In this document: one piece after another, positions 1 to 8,516 of the stretch
Position numbering within the stretch: the stretch's first letter is position 1
How the letters are laid out: every line of letters begins with the position of its first letter
Source: CAYVAP01 sp964343195
GTDB lineage: Bacteria; Bacteroidota; Bacteroidia; J057
DNA length: 57,173 bases
Reading direction: 5' to 3'
Assembly: GCA_964343195.1 (NCBI GenBank)
Contig: CAYFIR010000027.1
Coordinates: forward strand, 1 to 57,173
Notes under the pieces: generated by a model
Seen by the model: only the letters and a program-made list of their open reading frames with translations
Told to the model about the DNA's origin: nothing
The model's database searches: none
Program-made: the position numbers and the translations under genes

Positions 1-75
1 AGGTCCCGCTGAAGGCGACACTACACTGGTAACCAGTCGCTTATGAGAAATAAAAACCGAAACTGACGTTACCTT

Positions 76-110
76 ATCTCAAGATCTCATGTCTCAAAAT
101 CTCGATATCT
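76..110. repeat. Degenerate ATCTCA-type short-period repeat
   Basis: A run of imperfect copies of the word ATCTCA/GTCTCAA lies 14 bases beyond the stop codon of the SGNH esterase gene. It has no obvious hairpin and no coding potential. It belongs to a set of word-like degenerate repeats that sit beside gene ends in this window. Confidence 0.5.
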
Positions 111-123
111 ATTTTCTTTTTTG

Positions 124-2643
124 CTATCGATTCACCCGTACTCGCTGCACCTGGGTACCGGTGGCAGTTTGCACTCGAATCAGGTAAAGACCGGCTGAAA
201 TTTCAGTATTGCCAAACTCCCAGTTCAGGTGCTGGGTTCCCTTAGTCTGGAATCCATTCACCAGTTCCTGGATCTTCTGTCCAGTCATGTTGTACACGCT
301 GACATTGACCATTCCTGCATCGGGGTTGGTAAACTCGACGTGAATTTCAGAACTGGCAGGATTGGGGTAAGCCATCAGGTTGAGCGCCACAGCCTGGGCA
401 TCATGGATGGAGGTGGTCCAGGCGAAGTCAACGGGGGTTTCCTCTGGTCCCATGCCGGATGGGGTGTAACTGGGATCCTGTGACAACACAATCTTGTCGA
501 TGATCAGGTGAGGTTCACGGCAGAATACATCCAAGCCCTGTATTCCGGTGTTATTTACAGGCAGGCTTTGATTGGAGACGTGCATCCAGGTGAACTGGTC
601 ATAGACATTGGTACTGTTATACAGGTCTATGGAGGGAATCAGCAAATCCGCATCAAGGCCGAGGTGATAGGAGTCGCTGGTTGGATTGAATGCATAGACA
701 CGCGCCCAGATGTAGTATTTTCCAGTGTGAGGAAAATCGACATGGTAGCGGGAAACGGGAGCATTGTATTCTGCCGTGCCAGCTGAGCCGTACGACACCC
801 CTTCTGGTGCAATGATCACTTCTCCTGAAGAAGCGTCATCCATAAGGGCCTTGGTCCACTCGCTGCCATTGGAGGCGGGAAACAGGTTGGTGTAATTTTC
901 AGCCTCCATCACGATCAGGGTATCCGTTTGCCCGAAAGTGGTTTCCTGAAAATGATCTTTTTCGCACTCAACTCCGCTCACCTCAGAGGAAAACAGTGCC
1001 AGGTAATCGTAGCGTGCGCCACCGGTAGAGGAGGTGTTTTCGATACGGACGGTATGGGCACCAGCTCCCAGCTCCAGCTTAAAGTCCTGGATTTCCCAGC
1101 CTGAAGTTACGTTGAGGGGCACTTCTGAAAGGGCCAGGGTACCGTCCACATAGACGTTGACGGATTCTCCGGCAGTAGGATTATCATAAATGATGGCGAT
1201 CAGGAAGGAATCAGCAGCAGCTACCTCAACGTCCTGCTCCAGATACGCCTGTGCAATGCCCTCTGTAGAAAGGGTCAGGTGGTACAGGTCGGCGGGATCA
1301 AGGGTTAACGCAACTTTGGCGTTGGTTTCGCAGATGTCAATACACGGAATATACTCAGTACAGGGGTCGATGCCTGTTTCTCCGCCAGAGCAAACCCCAC
1401 ACTCGTCGATGGTAGCCGTGCCTCCTGAAGTGCCGTTACAGTCAGTGATATACCCGATGAAGTCATAGTCATGGTCCTCCATGGTAAAGGTTACCAGGTT
1501 TCCATTCAGGGTAACATTGTTGCTGCTGTCCTCCCAGTACTGGAGTTGATCGTTGGGATCAGTCAGGCGGGACTTTAGGGTAACAGTCGCCCCTTCAGGG
1601 AATCGGCTGGTAACGGTCGATAGGCCAGCATTGGCCTTGTTTAGCTCGACAGCAACGGTGTACAATGGCTTCAGTGCGCTGTCCAGAAAGGCAAGTTCGG
1701 GATCAGCCGCCTGGTCCATGATTTCCTCAGCAAGGAACTGGCACATGGCCAGTGCTCCCATCTCCTGGTAGTGGGTCCAGTAGTCTTCGTAGCCATCGGG
1801 GTAGTTGGAATACTCACCAGGGAGTAGCCCCATATGGACAAAAAACTGGGCATATTCTACCCCGATCTGCTGGTAGAAGTTCCAGGACTTCATGTTCAGG
1901 TCGAGGAAAGGAACATTCAGCTCCGCAGCAACGTCCATCATGGCTCCTCGATAATCGCTGCCGCTTTCGGTGAAAACGTTGCGGGTGCCAGTATTCATGC
2001 TCATGGGGCTCACGAGGATAGGGATGGCCCCTTCAGCGCGGGTGTCATTGATGTAAATTCGGAGAAAGTGCTTCATGCTATCCGGGCTGGTATAGCGTTC
2101 CGCTCTGGAAAAGTCCCGGTCATTGTGCCCAAATTGGATGAGCACATAGTCCCCACTGTCGAGTGAGTTTTTTACGGGAGTCCAGAGGCCTTCCTGGTAA
2201 AAGGAACGGGAACTACGACCTCCACGGGCGTGATTCTCTACCTGGACGAGGCTGTCATCAAAAAACCACTGGAATACCTGTCCCCAGCCCTTAAAGGGGT
2301 ATCTATTCGCCCCGTAGTTGCTCACGGTAGAGTCTCCGATGAGGTGAACCTTGCGAATCCCCGTGGTGGTCACGCTCACGACGATGGAACTGCTGCTGAC
2401 ATTCCCGATGCCATCGGTGACCTCTACCCGGTAGGTACCTGACTCCTCAGGCGAAAACGTCTCCGCCACAGCCCCGATAATCAGCTCGCCGTTGTGGTAC
2501 CATTGATAGGATTGCCCTGCTGGCGCAATCAGTTCGCGGTCCACATTGTTGATGGAGATGTCAGGGGCTCCCTTTGCCTGGAGGACCATCATGCTGGTCA
2601 CGGCAAATAGAACGAAGAATGCCAGTCGTAAATAGTTTTTCAT
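124..2643 (-). CDS. Secreted SGNH/GDSL acetylesterase (rhamnogalacturonan acetylesterase-like) with T9SS type A tail
   Basis: Predicted secreted esterase, about 839 residues. The chosen start gives the signal peptide MKNYLRLAFFVLFAVTS; the frame is open 36 codons further upstream but that extension lacks signal features. Order: signal peptide; Ig-like domain (about 25-90, SYQWYHNGE); SGNH hydrolase (about 98-310) with GDST (Ser105) and GHND; a Cys-rich linker containing TIDECGVCSGG; two beta-rich, CBM6/35-like modules; a C-terminal type A sorting domain (YPNPASSEI ... GLYLIRV). The fold resembles CE12 esterases, which remove acetyl groups from pectic rhamnogalacturonan. Block V reads DYWTH, so Asp287 and His291 are one residue further apart than in the usual DxxH. 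It lies downstream of susD on the same strand, behind a terminator. Family assignment is firm; substrate is inferred. Confidence 0.85.
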   Translation of the reverse strand: MKNYLRLAFFVLFAVTSMMVLQAKGAPDISINNVDRELIAPAGQSYQWYHNGELIIGAVAETFSPEESGTYRVEVTDGIGNVSSSSIVVSVTTTGIRKVHLIGDSTVSNYGANRYPFKGWGQVFQWFFDDSLVQVENHARGGRSSRSFYQEGLWTPVKNSLDSGDYVLIQFGHNDRDFSRAERYTSPDSMKHFLRIYINDTRAEGAIPILVSPMSMNTGTRNVFTESGSDYRGAMMDVAAELNVPFLDLNMKSWNFYQQIGVEYAQFFVHMGLLPGEYSNYPDGYEDYWTHYQEMGALAMCQFLAEEIMDQAADPELAFLDSALKPLYTVAVELNKANAGLSTVTSRFPEGATVTLKSRLTDPNDQLQYWEDSSNNVTLNGNLVTFTMEDHDYDFIGYITDCNGTSGGTATIDECGVCSGGETGIDPCTEYIPCIDICETNAKVALTLDPADLYHLTLSTEGIAQAYLEQDVEVAAADSFLIAIIYDNPTAGESVNVYVDGTLALSEVPLNVTSGWEIQDFKLELGAGAHTVRIENTSSTGGARYDYLALFSSEVSGVECEKDHFQETTFGQTDTLIVMEAENYTNLFPASNGSEWTKALMDDASSGEVIIAPEGVSYGSAGTAEYNAPVSRYHVDFPHTGKYYIWARVYAFNPTSDSYHLGLDADLLIPSIDLYNSTNVYDQFTWMHVSNQSLPVNNTGIQGLDVFCREPHLIIDKIVLSQDPSYTPSGMGPEETPVDFAWTTSIHDAQAVALNLMAYPNPASSEIHVEFTNPDAGMVNVSVYNMTGQKIQELVNGFQTKGTQHLNWEFGNTEISAGLYLIRVQTATGTQVQRVRVNR

Positions 2644-2887
2644 CTGCAAGTAGTTTTGTGCTACAATTCTTGGTAAGAATGCCCAGAGACCTGATTTGGG
2701 TTTCATTTGTTTTCCCATGGCGCAAATAGCTTTGGGTGCAATCGTTTGCAATTACGGGTTACCATGGTCTCAGACAGGACTAACTGCTATAATGAAAGAT
2801 ACATGATTCAGAATTGATTTCCGTTCGGTGCTGTTATGGTGCGCTGTGTAAGCCTTTTGGTTGAAGAATCATCCATCCCTCAGATGG

Positions 2888-2926
2888 AAAAAATCAAAAG
2901 AGCCACCTCCAATCTGAGGATGGCCC
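2888..2926 (-). terminator. Intrinsic terminator after susD
   Basis: Read on the minus strand, GGGCCATCCTC and GGAGGTGGCTC form an 11-bp stem with two G-T wobbles and a five-base loop, followed by a T-rich tail (TTTTGATTTTTT). It lies about 70 bases past the susD stop and separates susCD from the SGNH esterase. Confidence 0.75.
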
Positions 2927-2965
2927 TTTGTATATGGTAGGGGGCACCTACGGAGCATCCCTACT

Positions 2966-2994
2966 GGTAATTACGGATCACGAATTACGAATTG
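2966..2994. repeat. Degenerate AATTCGTAAT-type repeat abutting the susD stop
   Basis: The sequence GGTAATTACGGATC then ACGAATTACGAATTG ends one base before the susD stop codon. Similar words lie next to the peroxidase stop (21429-21459) and after the GH97 stop (57035-57066). Confidence 0.5.
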
Positions 2995-2995
2995 A

Positions 2996-4747
2996 TCAAT
3001 ATCCTCGATTCTGCTCCAGGAATCCCTCGATGTTGGAAGCTCCGTCGATGGCGCTCTGAGGAATAGGGAACAGACGCTTGCTTACGTCAGAGTCGGTCTT
3101 CTCGGTCCAGGAGTCTTCGTATTTGCCAAAGCGAATCTGATCGCCACGGCGGAAGCCTTCCCAGTACAATTCGAAGCCACGCTCGCGGAACATGATCTCG
3201 AGGTCGATCTCGCTCAGTTCAGCGGGAGTCTGCTCAGGACGAGCGGTACGGCCAGCACGTACAGCATTGACATCAGCCAGGGCACCTGCCTCGTCTCCCA
3301 TGCGAAGTTTGGCTTCGGCACGCATCAGGTAAATCTCAGCCAGGCGCATCAGCACGAGGTCCACGCTGCTGAAGTTGTTGCCATTGGGAGAAGTGTGGCT
3401 AAACTGGTACTTTGAGCAGCGGTAGCCCGTGTTGTGCAGGCGGCCTTCGTTGGAGAAGTCCACGAGCTCGGTGTGTGCGACGTATCCAGAGTCGCGGTCA
3501 GGGCCATTGCCCTTGCGCTGGATCACAGGATAGATACGCACCTGACCGTCGTCACAACGCAGGAATGCACCGTCAGACCCTTTGCGAGGTCCCCAAAGCA
3601 CGCCGCGCAGGATGCCACGGTTGATCTCAAAGTCCGTGTCAGTGATGCAGTAATAATGGTCTTCGTCATTTGCAGGCGTAACTCCGGTAAGATCCTGGAG
3701 CGCTTCAGGAATGTCGATGTTTTCCTGGTAGAAGCGGGCATCAGCTTCAGCAGGATCTACAGAGCCATAGGCGTCCACCCAGGTCTGATAAAAATCAGAG
3801 GTGATAGCAGGCCCATCGGTACCGTCGGCACTGGGATGCTCAGGACGTGGGAACAGCGAACCCGCGATGGACCAGTAAGCCCAGCGGCTGTGCTCTCTTC
3901 TCAAAACTCCGCGCTGATCCAGCGAGAAGATGATCTCAGGATTCACATCGTTCTCGTCGTTGAAGAGTTCGAAGTATTCAGCCGAGATTTCATATTTACC
4001 AGAGTTGATGATGTTGTCGGTATACTCGACTACCTTGTTCATGTCCTCGGTGGTAAAGTCAGGCGTTCCATATGGATCGCGGTACACGGCAGCATTGAGG
4101 TGCAGGCGAGCCAGCAGTCCCCAAACGGCGGACTGAGTCAGGCGACCAGGACCCAGGTCAGTGTTGATCATGTCCACTACAGAAGTCAGCTCGGCTTCCA
4201 GGTAATCGACGGCTTCTTCCCCACGCAGGATGTTTGACAGGTCGCTGGAGGTTTCCTTGTCGAAGGCAATTCCCCAGCTATCGAGCATCAGCATGTTGAG
4301 GTAGGCACGCAGGGCAATCATCTCATACAGAGCGCCTTCGGCCTCGCTGTCTCCGGCGTCAGCCAATGGGCGCAGTACCTCGATGGCAGAGATGGCGCGA
4401 GAGATGTTCTTGGTCAGCTCATTCCAGGAGCTTCCTACGAGGTCGTTGCCAGAGGTCATCAGGTGCTGGTGAACGGCCATGAATTTTCCTCCGTCAAACC
4501 AGTCGGTACCCCCACGGTATGGCAGGATGGCCTCGTCAGAAGCGATCAGTTGCAGTCCGTAGAAGTTGGTGTGGCGCCAGGTCCAGGAAACCTGTCCGTA
4601 GGCAGGAGCGATGGCTCCACTGACAGCTTCAGCCTGACCGGCTCCTGTCAATGATTCGTCGAGGATGTTTTCCTCCAGGTCGGTACATCCCCAGTTTATC
4701 AGGGTGAGGATGCCCACAATTGAGAAAGCAAAAATTTTCCTTAACAT
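2996..4747 (-). CDS. SusD/RagB family glycan-binding outer-membrane lipoprotein
   Basis: Surface lipoprotein that captures oligosaccharides for the adjacent SusC porin; about 583 residues, normal for SusD. The start chosen, MLRKIFAFSIVGILTLINWGC, gives a lipoprotein signal with the Cys near residue 21; the frame is open 16 codons further upstream but that start would bury the signal. Typical SusD features are the helical TPR core, WRHTNFYGLQLIASDEA near the N-terminus, and the C-terminal stretch LAEIYLMRAEAKLRMGD ... FRERGFELYWEGFRRGDQIRFGKY. It starts about 50 bases after susC, on the same strand, so the two are probably cotranscribed. Nothing in the sequence names the glycan. Confidence 0.96.
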   Translation of the reverse strand: MLRKIFAFSIVGILTLINWGCTDLEENILDESLTGAGQAEAVSGAIAPAYGQVSWTWRHTNFYGLQLIASDEAILPYRGGTDWFDGGKFMAVHQHLMTSGNDLVGSSWNELTKNISRAISAIEVLRPLADAGDSEAEGALYEMIALRAYLNMLMLDSWGIAFDKETSSDLSNILRGEEAVDYLEAELTSVVDMINTDLGPGRLTQSAVWGLLARLHLNAAVYRDPYGTPDFTTEDMNKVVEYTDNIINSGKYEISAEYFELFNDENDVNPEIIFSLDQRGVLRREHSRWAYWSIAGSLFPRPEHPSADGTDGPAITSDFYQTWVDAYGSVDPAEADARFYQENIDIPEALQDLTGVTPANDEDHYYCITDTDFEINRGILRGVLWGPRKGSDGAFLRCDDGQVRIYPVIQRKGNGPDRDSGYVAHTELVDFSNEGRLHNTGYRCSKYQFSHTSPNGNNFSSVDLVLMRLAEIYLMRAEAKLRMGDEAGALADVNAVRAGRTARPEQTPAELSEIDLEIMFRERGFELYWEGFRRGDQIRFGKYEDSWTEKTDSDVSKRLFPIPQSAIDGASNIEGFLEQNRGY

Positions 4748-4798
4748 GATTTCTATATGTTGTTTCAACCGGATAGGGGTTGTGGGTTGAGTCATGAA

Positions 4799-7700
4799 TT
4801 AGAATGATACATTCAGGCCGGCCAGGATGGTTCTGGCTCGTGGGTAGGTGAAGCGGTCGATACCGAAGGTCTGTACTCCTCCGATCGAACCACCGGTGTT
4901 TACCTCAGGATCAAATCCGGAGTAATCGGTGATCACAAACAGGTTCTGACCAGTAACTGTCAGGCGAATGTTTTGTACCCAGTCGCCCATGCCCCACTGA
5001 CCAGGACGAGCGGTGTAGCCCAGGGTAGCGTTGTTGAGGCGCAGGAAGCTTCCGTCCTCCAGGTAGCGGGTAGATACTTCGTTAGAGTTGGTGATGTCTT
5101 CTTCTGGGTATTCCACAGCGAAGTCGGTGGTGTTGAAAGAAGAAGCCAGGCTGCCCTTCTGGAAGAGGGACATGGTGGTGTGGTTGTAGATCTTGTTGCC
5201 GGAAACTCCGTTGAAGTTCACAGACAGGTCAAAGCCGCGGTACTCCATGTTGAGGTAGAAACCATAGAGCAGGTTGGGCAGGGCAGTACCTACTACTGCA
5301 CGGTCATTTTCCAGCACCTGTCCGTCGCCGTTGGTGTCGCGGAAAGAGTTCAGGCCATCGTCGCCGATGCCGATAAATTCCTTCATGTAAAATGCTCCGA
5401 TGGGCTCACCGTTGATGTAGCCGTTGATGGTCGCACCAGTCTGTCCGGCACCGGTAGCAGCTCCTGTAGTCAAAACTGCGAAAGGAGAGTTGCGCACTTC
5501 ATTGTTGATGAAGGTCATGTTACCCCCAATGTTGTACTGGAACTCACTTCGGGGATCGTTGCGGTATTCCAGCGAAAGCTCCACGCCAGCGTTTACGATC
5601 TCCATGTCTTCGACATTGGTCCAGTAAGTAGCCGTAGGCTGGATAGGGTCAGCAGGTACTACTTCCAGCAGGATGTTCTCAGACACCTTGTTGAAGTAGT
5701 CAATGGTACCTACAACGCGGTCTCCAAAGAGTCCGAAGTCGATTCCCAGGTCAAACTGAGTGGATACCTCCCACTGGATATCAGGGTTTGCCAGACGGGT
5801 AAAGATGGTTCCGAATGGATAGTCATCCAGCGTAGTCGCATCAGGAGTCAGCGGGTAGGTGTCGTTGTTGTCTTTGCTTTCGGTGAAGCTCAACTGGGTA
5901 ATCTTTGAAGGAATCTCCTGATTACCAGTCTGTCCCCAGCTTGCACGCAGCTTCAGGTTGCTGAAAGGGGCACTAGCCATGAAAGACTCCTTGCTGATGT
6001 TCCAGCCCAGGGCAAAAGAAGGGAAGTAGCCATACTTGTTGTTTTCTCCGAACTTAGAAGAACCGTCGGCACGCAGGGTAGCAGTAGCCAGGTACTTGCC
6101 TGCATACTGGTAGTTCACACGTCCAAAGAAAGACTGCAGCTCGTTTTCCACTGCGAATGAATTCAGCGTGGTAGGCTGATCCTGGGTACTGGTCTGATCC
6201 TGGTACTGAGGCTCCACATCATTGTTGGCAAAGCCGCTCAGGCTGAAGGACTTTTGCTGAACGAAGGTCTTCTGGTAAGAGTGTCCTGCGAGGAATACCA
6301 GGTTGTTGTTCCCAGCTTCCAGGTTGTAGGTCAGGGTATTCTCCACCAGTTGGTTTTCATTCTGGGTGGTGATGTTGGTCAAAGAACCCAGTTCCAGTCC
6401 TTCCAGCAGCGCGTAAGGCTGGGTCTGAACATCGCGGTTGGTGGTAGAATAATCCAGGCCAATGTTCAGGCGATAGGTCAGTCCGTCGATGATTTCGATT
6501 GAAGGAGCGATGTTGGCCAGCAGGCGGCTGTTCACAGCATCGTCGGAGTACAGCTCATTGCGCAGCAGTGGATTGAGCATGTCATCCAGGATGGTAGGCT
6601 CGCCATCGGTCAGCGCAGGGATGGTAGGGTTCAGTTGCAGCATGTCCACGATCACGCCCTGGTTGGGACGGCTGTTCTCAGTGCGCGCGCCAGAGAAGTT
6701 GTAGTCCACGTTCAGGCGGCCATTAAGAGCCTTCTGAGTCAGGTTAACGCGACCAGAGTAGCGCTGCAGGCTGCTGTTGAGCAGAATGCCTTGCTGGTCT
6801 TCTACTCCGGCAGAGATGTAGTAAGAAAACTTATCGCTGGCTGCTCCGCTCATGGATACGTTCACATTGTTGGAACGAGCAGTCTGAGTCAGTGCATCCT
6901 GCCAGTCGGTGTCTCCTCCGGCATCAAACAGGTTGCCATCGATTGCATTCACCTGGCTCACGAATTCGTCAGCGGAGAATACGTCGATCTTGTTGGACAT
7001 GGTGGACCAGGCAGTGGTCGCCGAAACGTTCATTTCGGTTTTGCCAGCCTGACCGCGCTTAGTGGTGATCACGATGACACCATTGGAACCACGTGCTCCA
7101 TAAATGGCAGCGGCAGAAGCATCTTTCAGCACGTCGATGCTGGCGATGTCCTGTGGGTTGATGAAGTTCAGCGGGTTGCTGGCTACACCAGTGGCAGAGT
7201 TGTCCAGTACAAATCCGTCCACTACATATAGCGGAGTAGTACCAGAACGAAGGCTACCAATACCGCGGATGATCACATCCTGGGCAGCACCCGGCTCACC
7301 ACTTACGTTGGACACGTTTACACCGGCTACCTTGCCTTGCAGCAATTGGCCAGGGTTCACCACGAGGCCGCGGTTGAAATCTTCGGTGTCGATGGAACCA
7401 ATGGCACCGGTCACGTCAGAGCGCTTTTGCACCCCGTAGGCAACCACAACCACTTCTTCCAGGGATTCGATGTCGGCGGTCATAACCACCTGAATTTCTG
7501 TCTGGTCTCCGACGATGATTTCCTGCGTGGTAAATCCGTAGAAGGAAACCACCAGTACGTCCTCTTCAGCAGCAGAAATGGTGAATTCCCCAGCTTCGCC
7601 GGTGATGACTCCATTAGCGGTGCCCTTTACGATAACGCTGGCTCCTACTAGCGCCTGGCCTTCCTCGTCGGCGACCATTCCGCTAATTTCCTTTGTGTTG

Positions 7701-7804
7701 TCTCGCTGCGCCAGCAGTTGTCCCTGACCCAGGAAGGTCAGCAGCAACCCAACGCACAAGACTTTCATCAGCAAGATTTTCATGAAAAGTAGTGTTTTGT
7801 TCAT
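4799..7804 (-). CDS. SusC/RagA family TonB-dependent glycan transporter
   Basis: Outer-membrane TonB-dependent porin of the SusC class, 1001 residues, partner of the downstream SusD. Order: signal peptide (MNKTLLFMKILLMKVLCVGLLL...LLAQ); carboxypeptidase-regulatory-like beta domain (about 40-115, ISGMVADEEGQALVGASV); the SusC signature region with EEVVVVAYGVQKRSDVTGAI (about 117-136); plug domain (PLYVVDGFVLDN, DASAAAIYGARGSNGVIVITTK); then a 22-strand barrel ending in a C-terminal aromatic residue. There is no N-terminal STN signalling domain, so it probably does not signal to an anti-sigma factor. The nearest regulator of the expected type, the hybrid two-component sensor, is about 40 kb away. 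A hairpin repeat array lies upstream. Confidence 0.97.
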   Translation of the reverse strand: MNKTLLFMKILLMKVLCVGLLLTFLGQGQLLAQRDNTKEISGMVADEEGQALVGASVIVKGTANGVITGEAGEFTISAAEEDVLVVSFYGFTTQEIIVGDQTEIQVVMTADIESLEEVVVVAYGVQKRSDVTGAIGSIDTEDFNRGLVVNPGQLLQGKVAGVNVSNVSGEPGAAQDVIIRGIGSLRSGTTPLYVVDGFVLDNSATGVASNPLNFINPQDIASIDVLKDASAAAIYGARGSNGVIVITTKRGQAGKTEMNVSATTAWSTMSNKIDVFSADEFVSQVNAIDGNLFDAGGDTDWQDALTQTARSNNVNVSMSGAASDKFSYYISAGVEDQQGILLNSSLQRYSGRVNLTQKALNGRLNVDYNFSGARTENSRPNQGVIVDMLQLNPTIPALTDGEPTILDDMLNPLLRNELYSDDAVNSRLLANIAPSIEIIDGLTYRLNIGLDYSTTNRDVQTQPYALLEGLELGSLTNITTQNENQLVENTLTYNLEAGNNNLVFLAGHSYQKTFVQQKSFSLSGFANNDVEPQYQDQTSTQDQPTTLNSFAVENELQSFFGRVNYQYAGKYLATATLRADGSSKFGENNKYGYFPSFALGWNISKESFMASAPFSNLKLRASWGQTGNQEIPSKITQLSFTESKDNNDTYPLTPDATTLDDYPFGTIFTRLANPDIQWEVSTQFDLGIDFGLFGDRVVGTIDYFNKVSENILLEVVPADPIQPTATYWTNVEDMEIVNAGVELSLEYRNDPRSEFQYNIGGNMTFINNEVRNSPFAVLTTGAATGAGQTGATINGYINGEPIGAFYMKEFIGIGDDGLNSFRDTNGDGQVLENDRAVVGTALPNLLYGFYLNMEYRGFDLSVNFNGVSGNKIYNHTTMSLFQKGSLASSFNTTDFAVEYPEEDITNSNEVSTRYLEDGSFLRLNNATLGYTARPGQWGMGDWVQNIRLTVTGQNLFVITDYSGFDPEVNTGGSIGGVQTFGIDRFTYPRARTILAGLNVSF

Positions 7805-7987
7805 AAGTAAAAATCGGCCTTTGTACAGCCGTTAGGCGGTCTGCATGGAGGGTCCAATGCATGAAAAGAACCCTATGCTAACCGGGTGCAACACTACTTG
7901 CGGGATGTTACTCCATCGTGAATCCTGATGGGGAAATGGGTTAGGGATGCGTTAGGAAACTTCGGGGTATCCGCAGATTTCCTAATG

Positions 7988-8022
7988 GAAAATTTTACAT
8001 GGAGTTAATAACTGCGGCAAAA
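7988..8022 (-). promoter_or_regulatory. Possible susC promoter
   Basis: On the minus strand a TTTTG element is followed, about 20 bases later, by TAAAATTTTC. This loosely matches the Bacteroidota -33 TTTG / -7 TAnnTTTG consensus, but the -7 box is offset by one base. It would give a leader of about 180 nt before susC. Confidence 0.25.
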
Positions 8023-8034
8023 CAGGCTTATGGG

Positions 8035-8109
8035 CGGTTGTGGGGTTAATTTTTTTGAGGCATCGCCCCCCCGCTGGTGCTGGACTCCGTCCAGTGCCTG
8101 TCCCATACG
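8035..8109 (+). repeat. Direct repeat E, copy 1
   Basis: About 75 bases, repeated with few differences at 8285-8359. It contains a T-run, TTGAGGCATC, and the hairpin CTGGAC-TCC-GTCCAG (8080-8094). The two copies flank cloverleaf repeat copy A. Confidence 0.8.
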
Positions 8110-8118
8110 GTCTGTTAA

Positions 8119-8263
8119 GTCGGAGACAAGAAGACATCAGGTGTCGGCTCGGAGAGCCTCACCAGCGCCATCCTATAGGATGGCGCACTATGTTGAGCAC
8201 TGCTTCAGCAGTGCCGCTCGTGAGCTTCTCCGAAGCGACACGTCAAGTCATAGCGTCTCTGAC
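8119..8263 (+). repeat. Cloverleaf-like structured repeat, copy A
   Basis: Closing stem GTCGGAGAC (8119-8127) with GTCTCTGAC (8255-8263). Inside it is a long imperfect stem pairing 8133-8166 with 8216-8249. Within that are two separate hairpins, GCCATCC-TATA-GGATGGC (8167-8184) and GCACTGC-TTCA-GCAGTGC (about 8196-8213). Related copies lie at 12319-12460 and, on the minus strand, at 14517-14680; a half copy lies at 55001-55052. The stems differ between copies in a compensating way. No function is known to me. Confidence 0.8.
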
Positions 8264-8284
8264 GCCAGGAGCACTTGAAAGCGG

Positions 8285-8359
8285 AGGTTGTGAGGTTATT
8301 TTTTTTGAGGCATCACCCCTCGGGCTGGTGCTGGACTCCGTCCAGTGCCTGTCCCAGAC
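8285..8359 (+). repeat. Direct repeat E, copy 2
   Basis: Second copy of the 75-base unit at 8035-8109, with the same CTGGAC-TCC-GTCCAG hairpin. It starts 250 bases downstream of copy 1. Confidence 0.8.
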
Positions 8360-8367
8360 TGATGAGC

Positions 8368-8425
8368 GCTGTACCCTGGCTTTCCAGGCCGAGCAGTTCT
8401 ACGGCTTGGAAAGCCGTGGTACAGC
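8368..8425. repeat. 58-base imperfect inverted repeat
   Basis: GCTGTACC, GGCTTTCCA and GCC on the left pair with GGC, TGGAAAGCC and GGTACAGC on the right, leaving a loop of about 10 bases. It directly follows direct repeat E copy 2 and precedes the terminator at 8461. It could be part of the same mobile or structured array. Confidence 0.7.
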
Positions 8426-8460
8426 ATAGAACCTCCCATTTGGAAATGGTCCCAAGAGAA

Positions 8461-8491
8461 AAGCCCCAGCCTATGCAGCTGGGGCTTTTTA
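8461..8491 (-). terminator. Bidirectional intrinsic terminator after the PhoX-like gene
   Basis: AAGCCCCAGC and GCTGGGGCTT form a 10-bp stem around a seven-base loop, with T-rich flanks on both strands. It lies 26 bases past the stop of the PhoX-like gene, which is read on the minus strand. Confidence 0.85.
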
Positions 8492-8516
8492 TCTCAATAA
8501 TTCTTCTGAACCAAGG

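Larger units (their letters stand above)
2644..2995. other. Intergenic region between susD and the SGNH esterase
   Basis: About 350 bases. It holds the susD terminator and, directly against the susD stop codon, a degenerate AATTACGAATT repeat (2966-2994). I found no convincing Bacteroidota-type promoter (TTTG / TAnnTTTG) for the esterase; the best -7 match (TATCTTTC, about 2780) has no -33 partner. Confidence 0.5.

Noticed and set aside
8040..8429. Open frame of 129 codons across cloverleaf copy A
   Set aside because: The similar peptide words LVSFSEA in copies A, B, C and D come from the conserved DNA stems, in different contexts and without a common start; the covariation follows pairing, not protein sequence.
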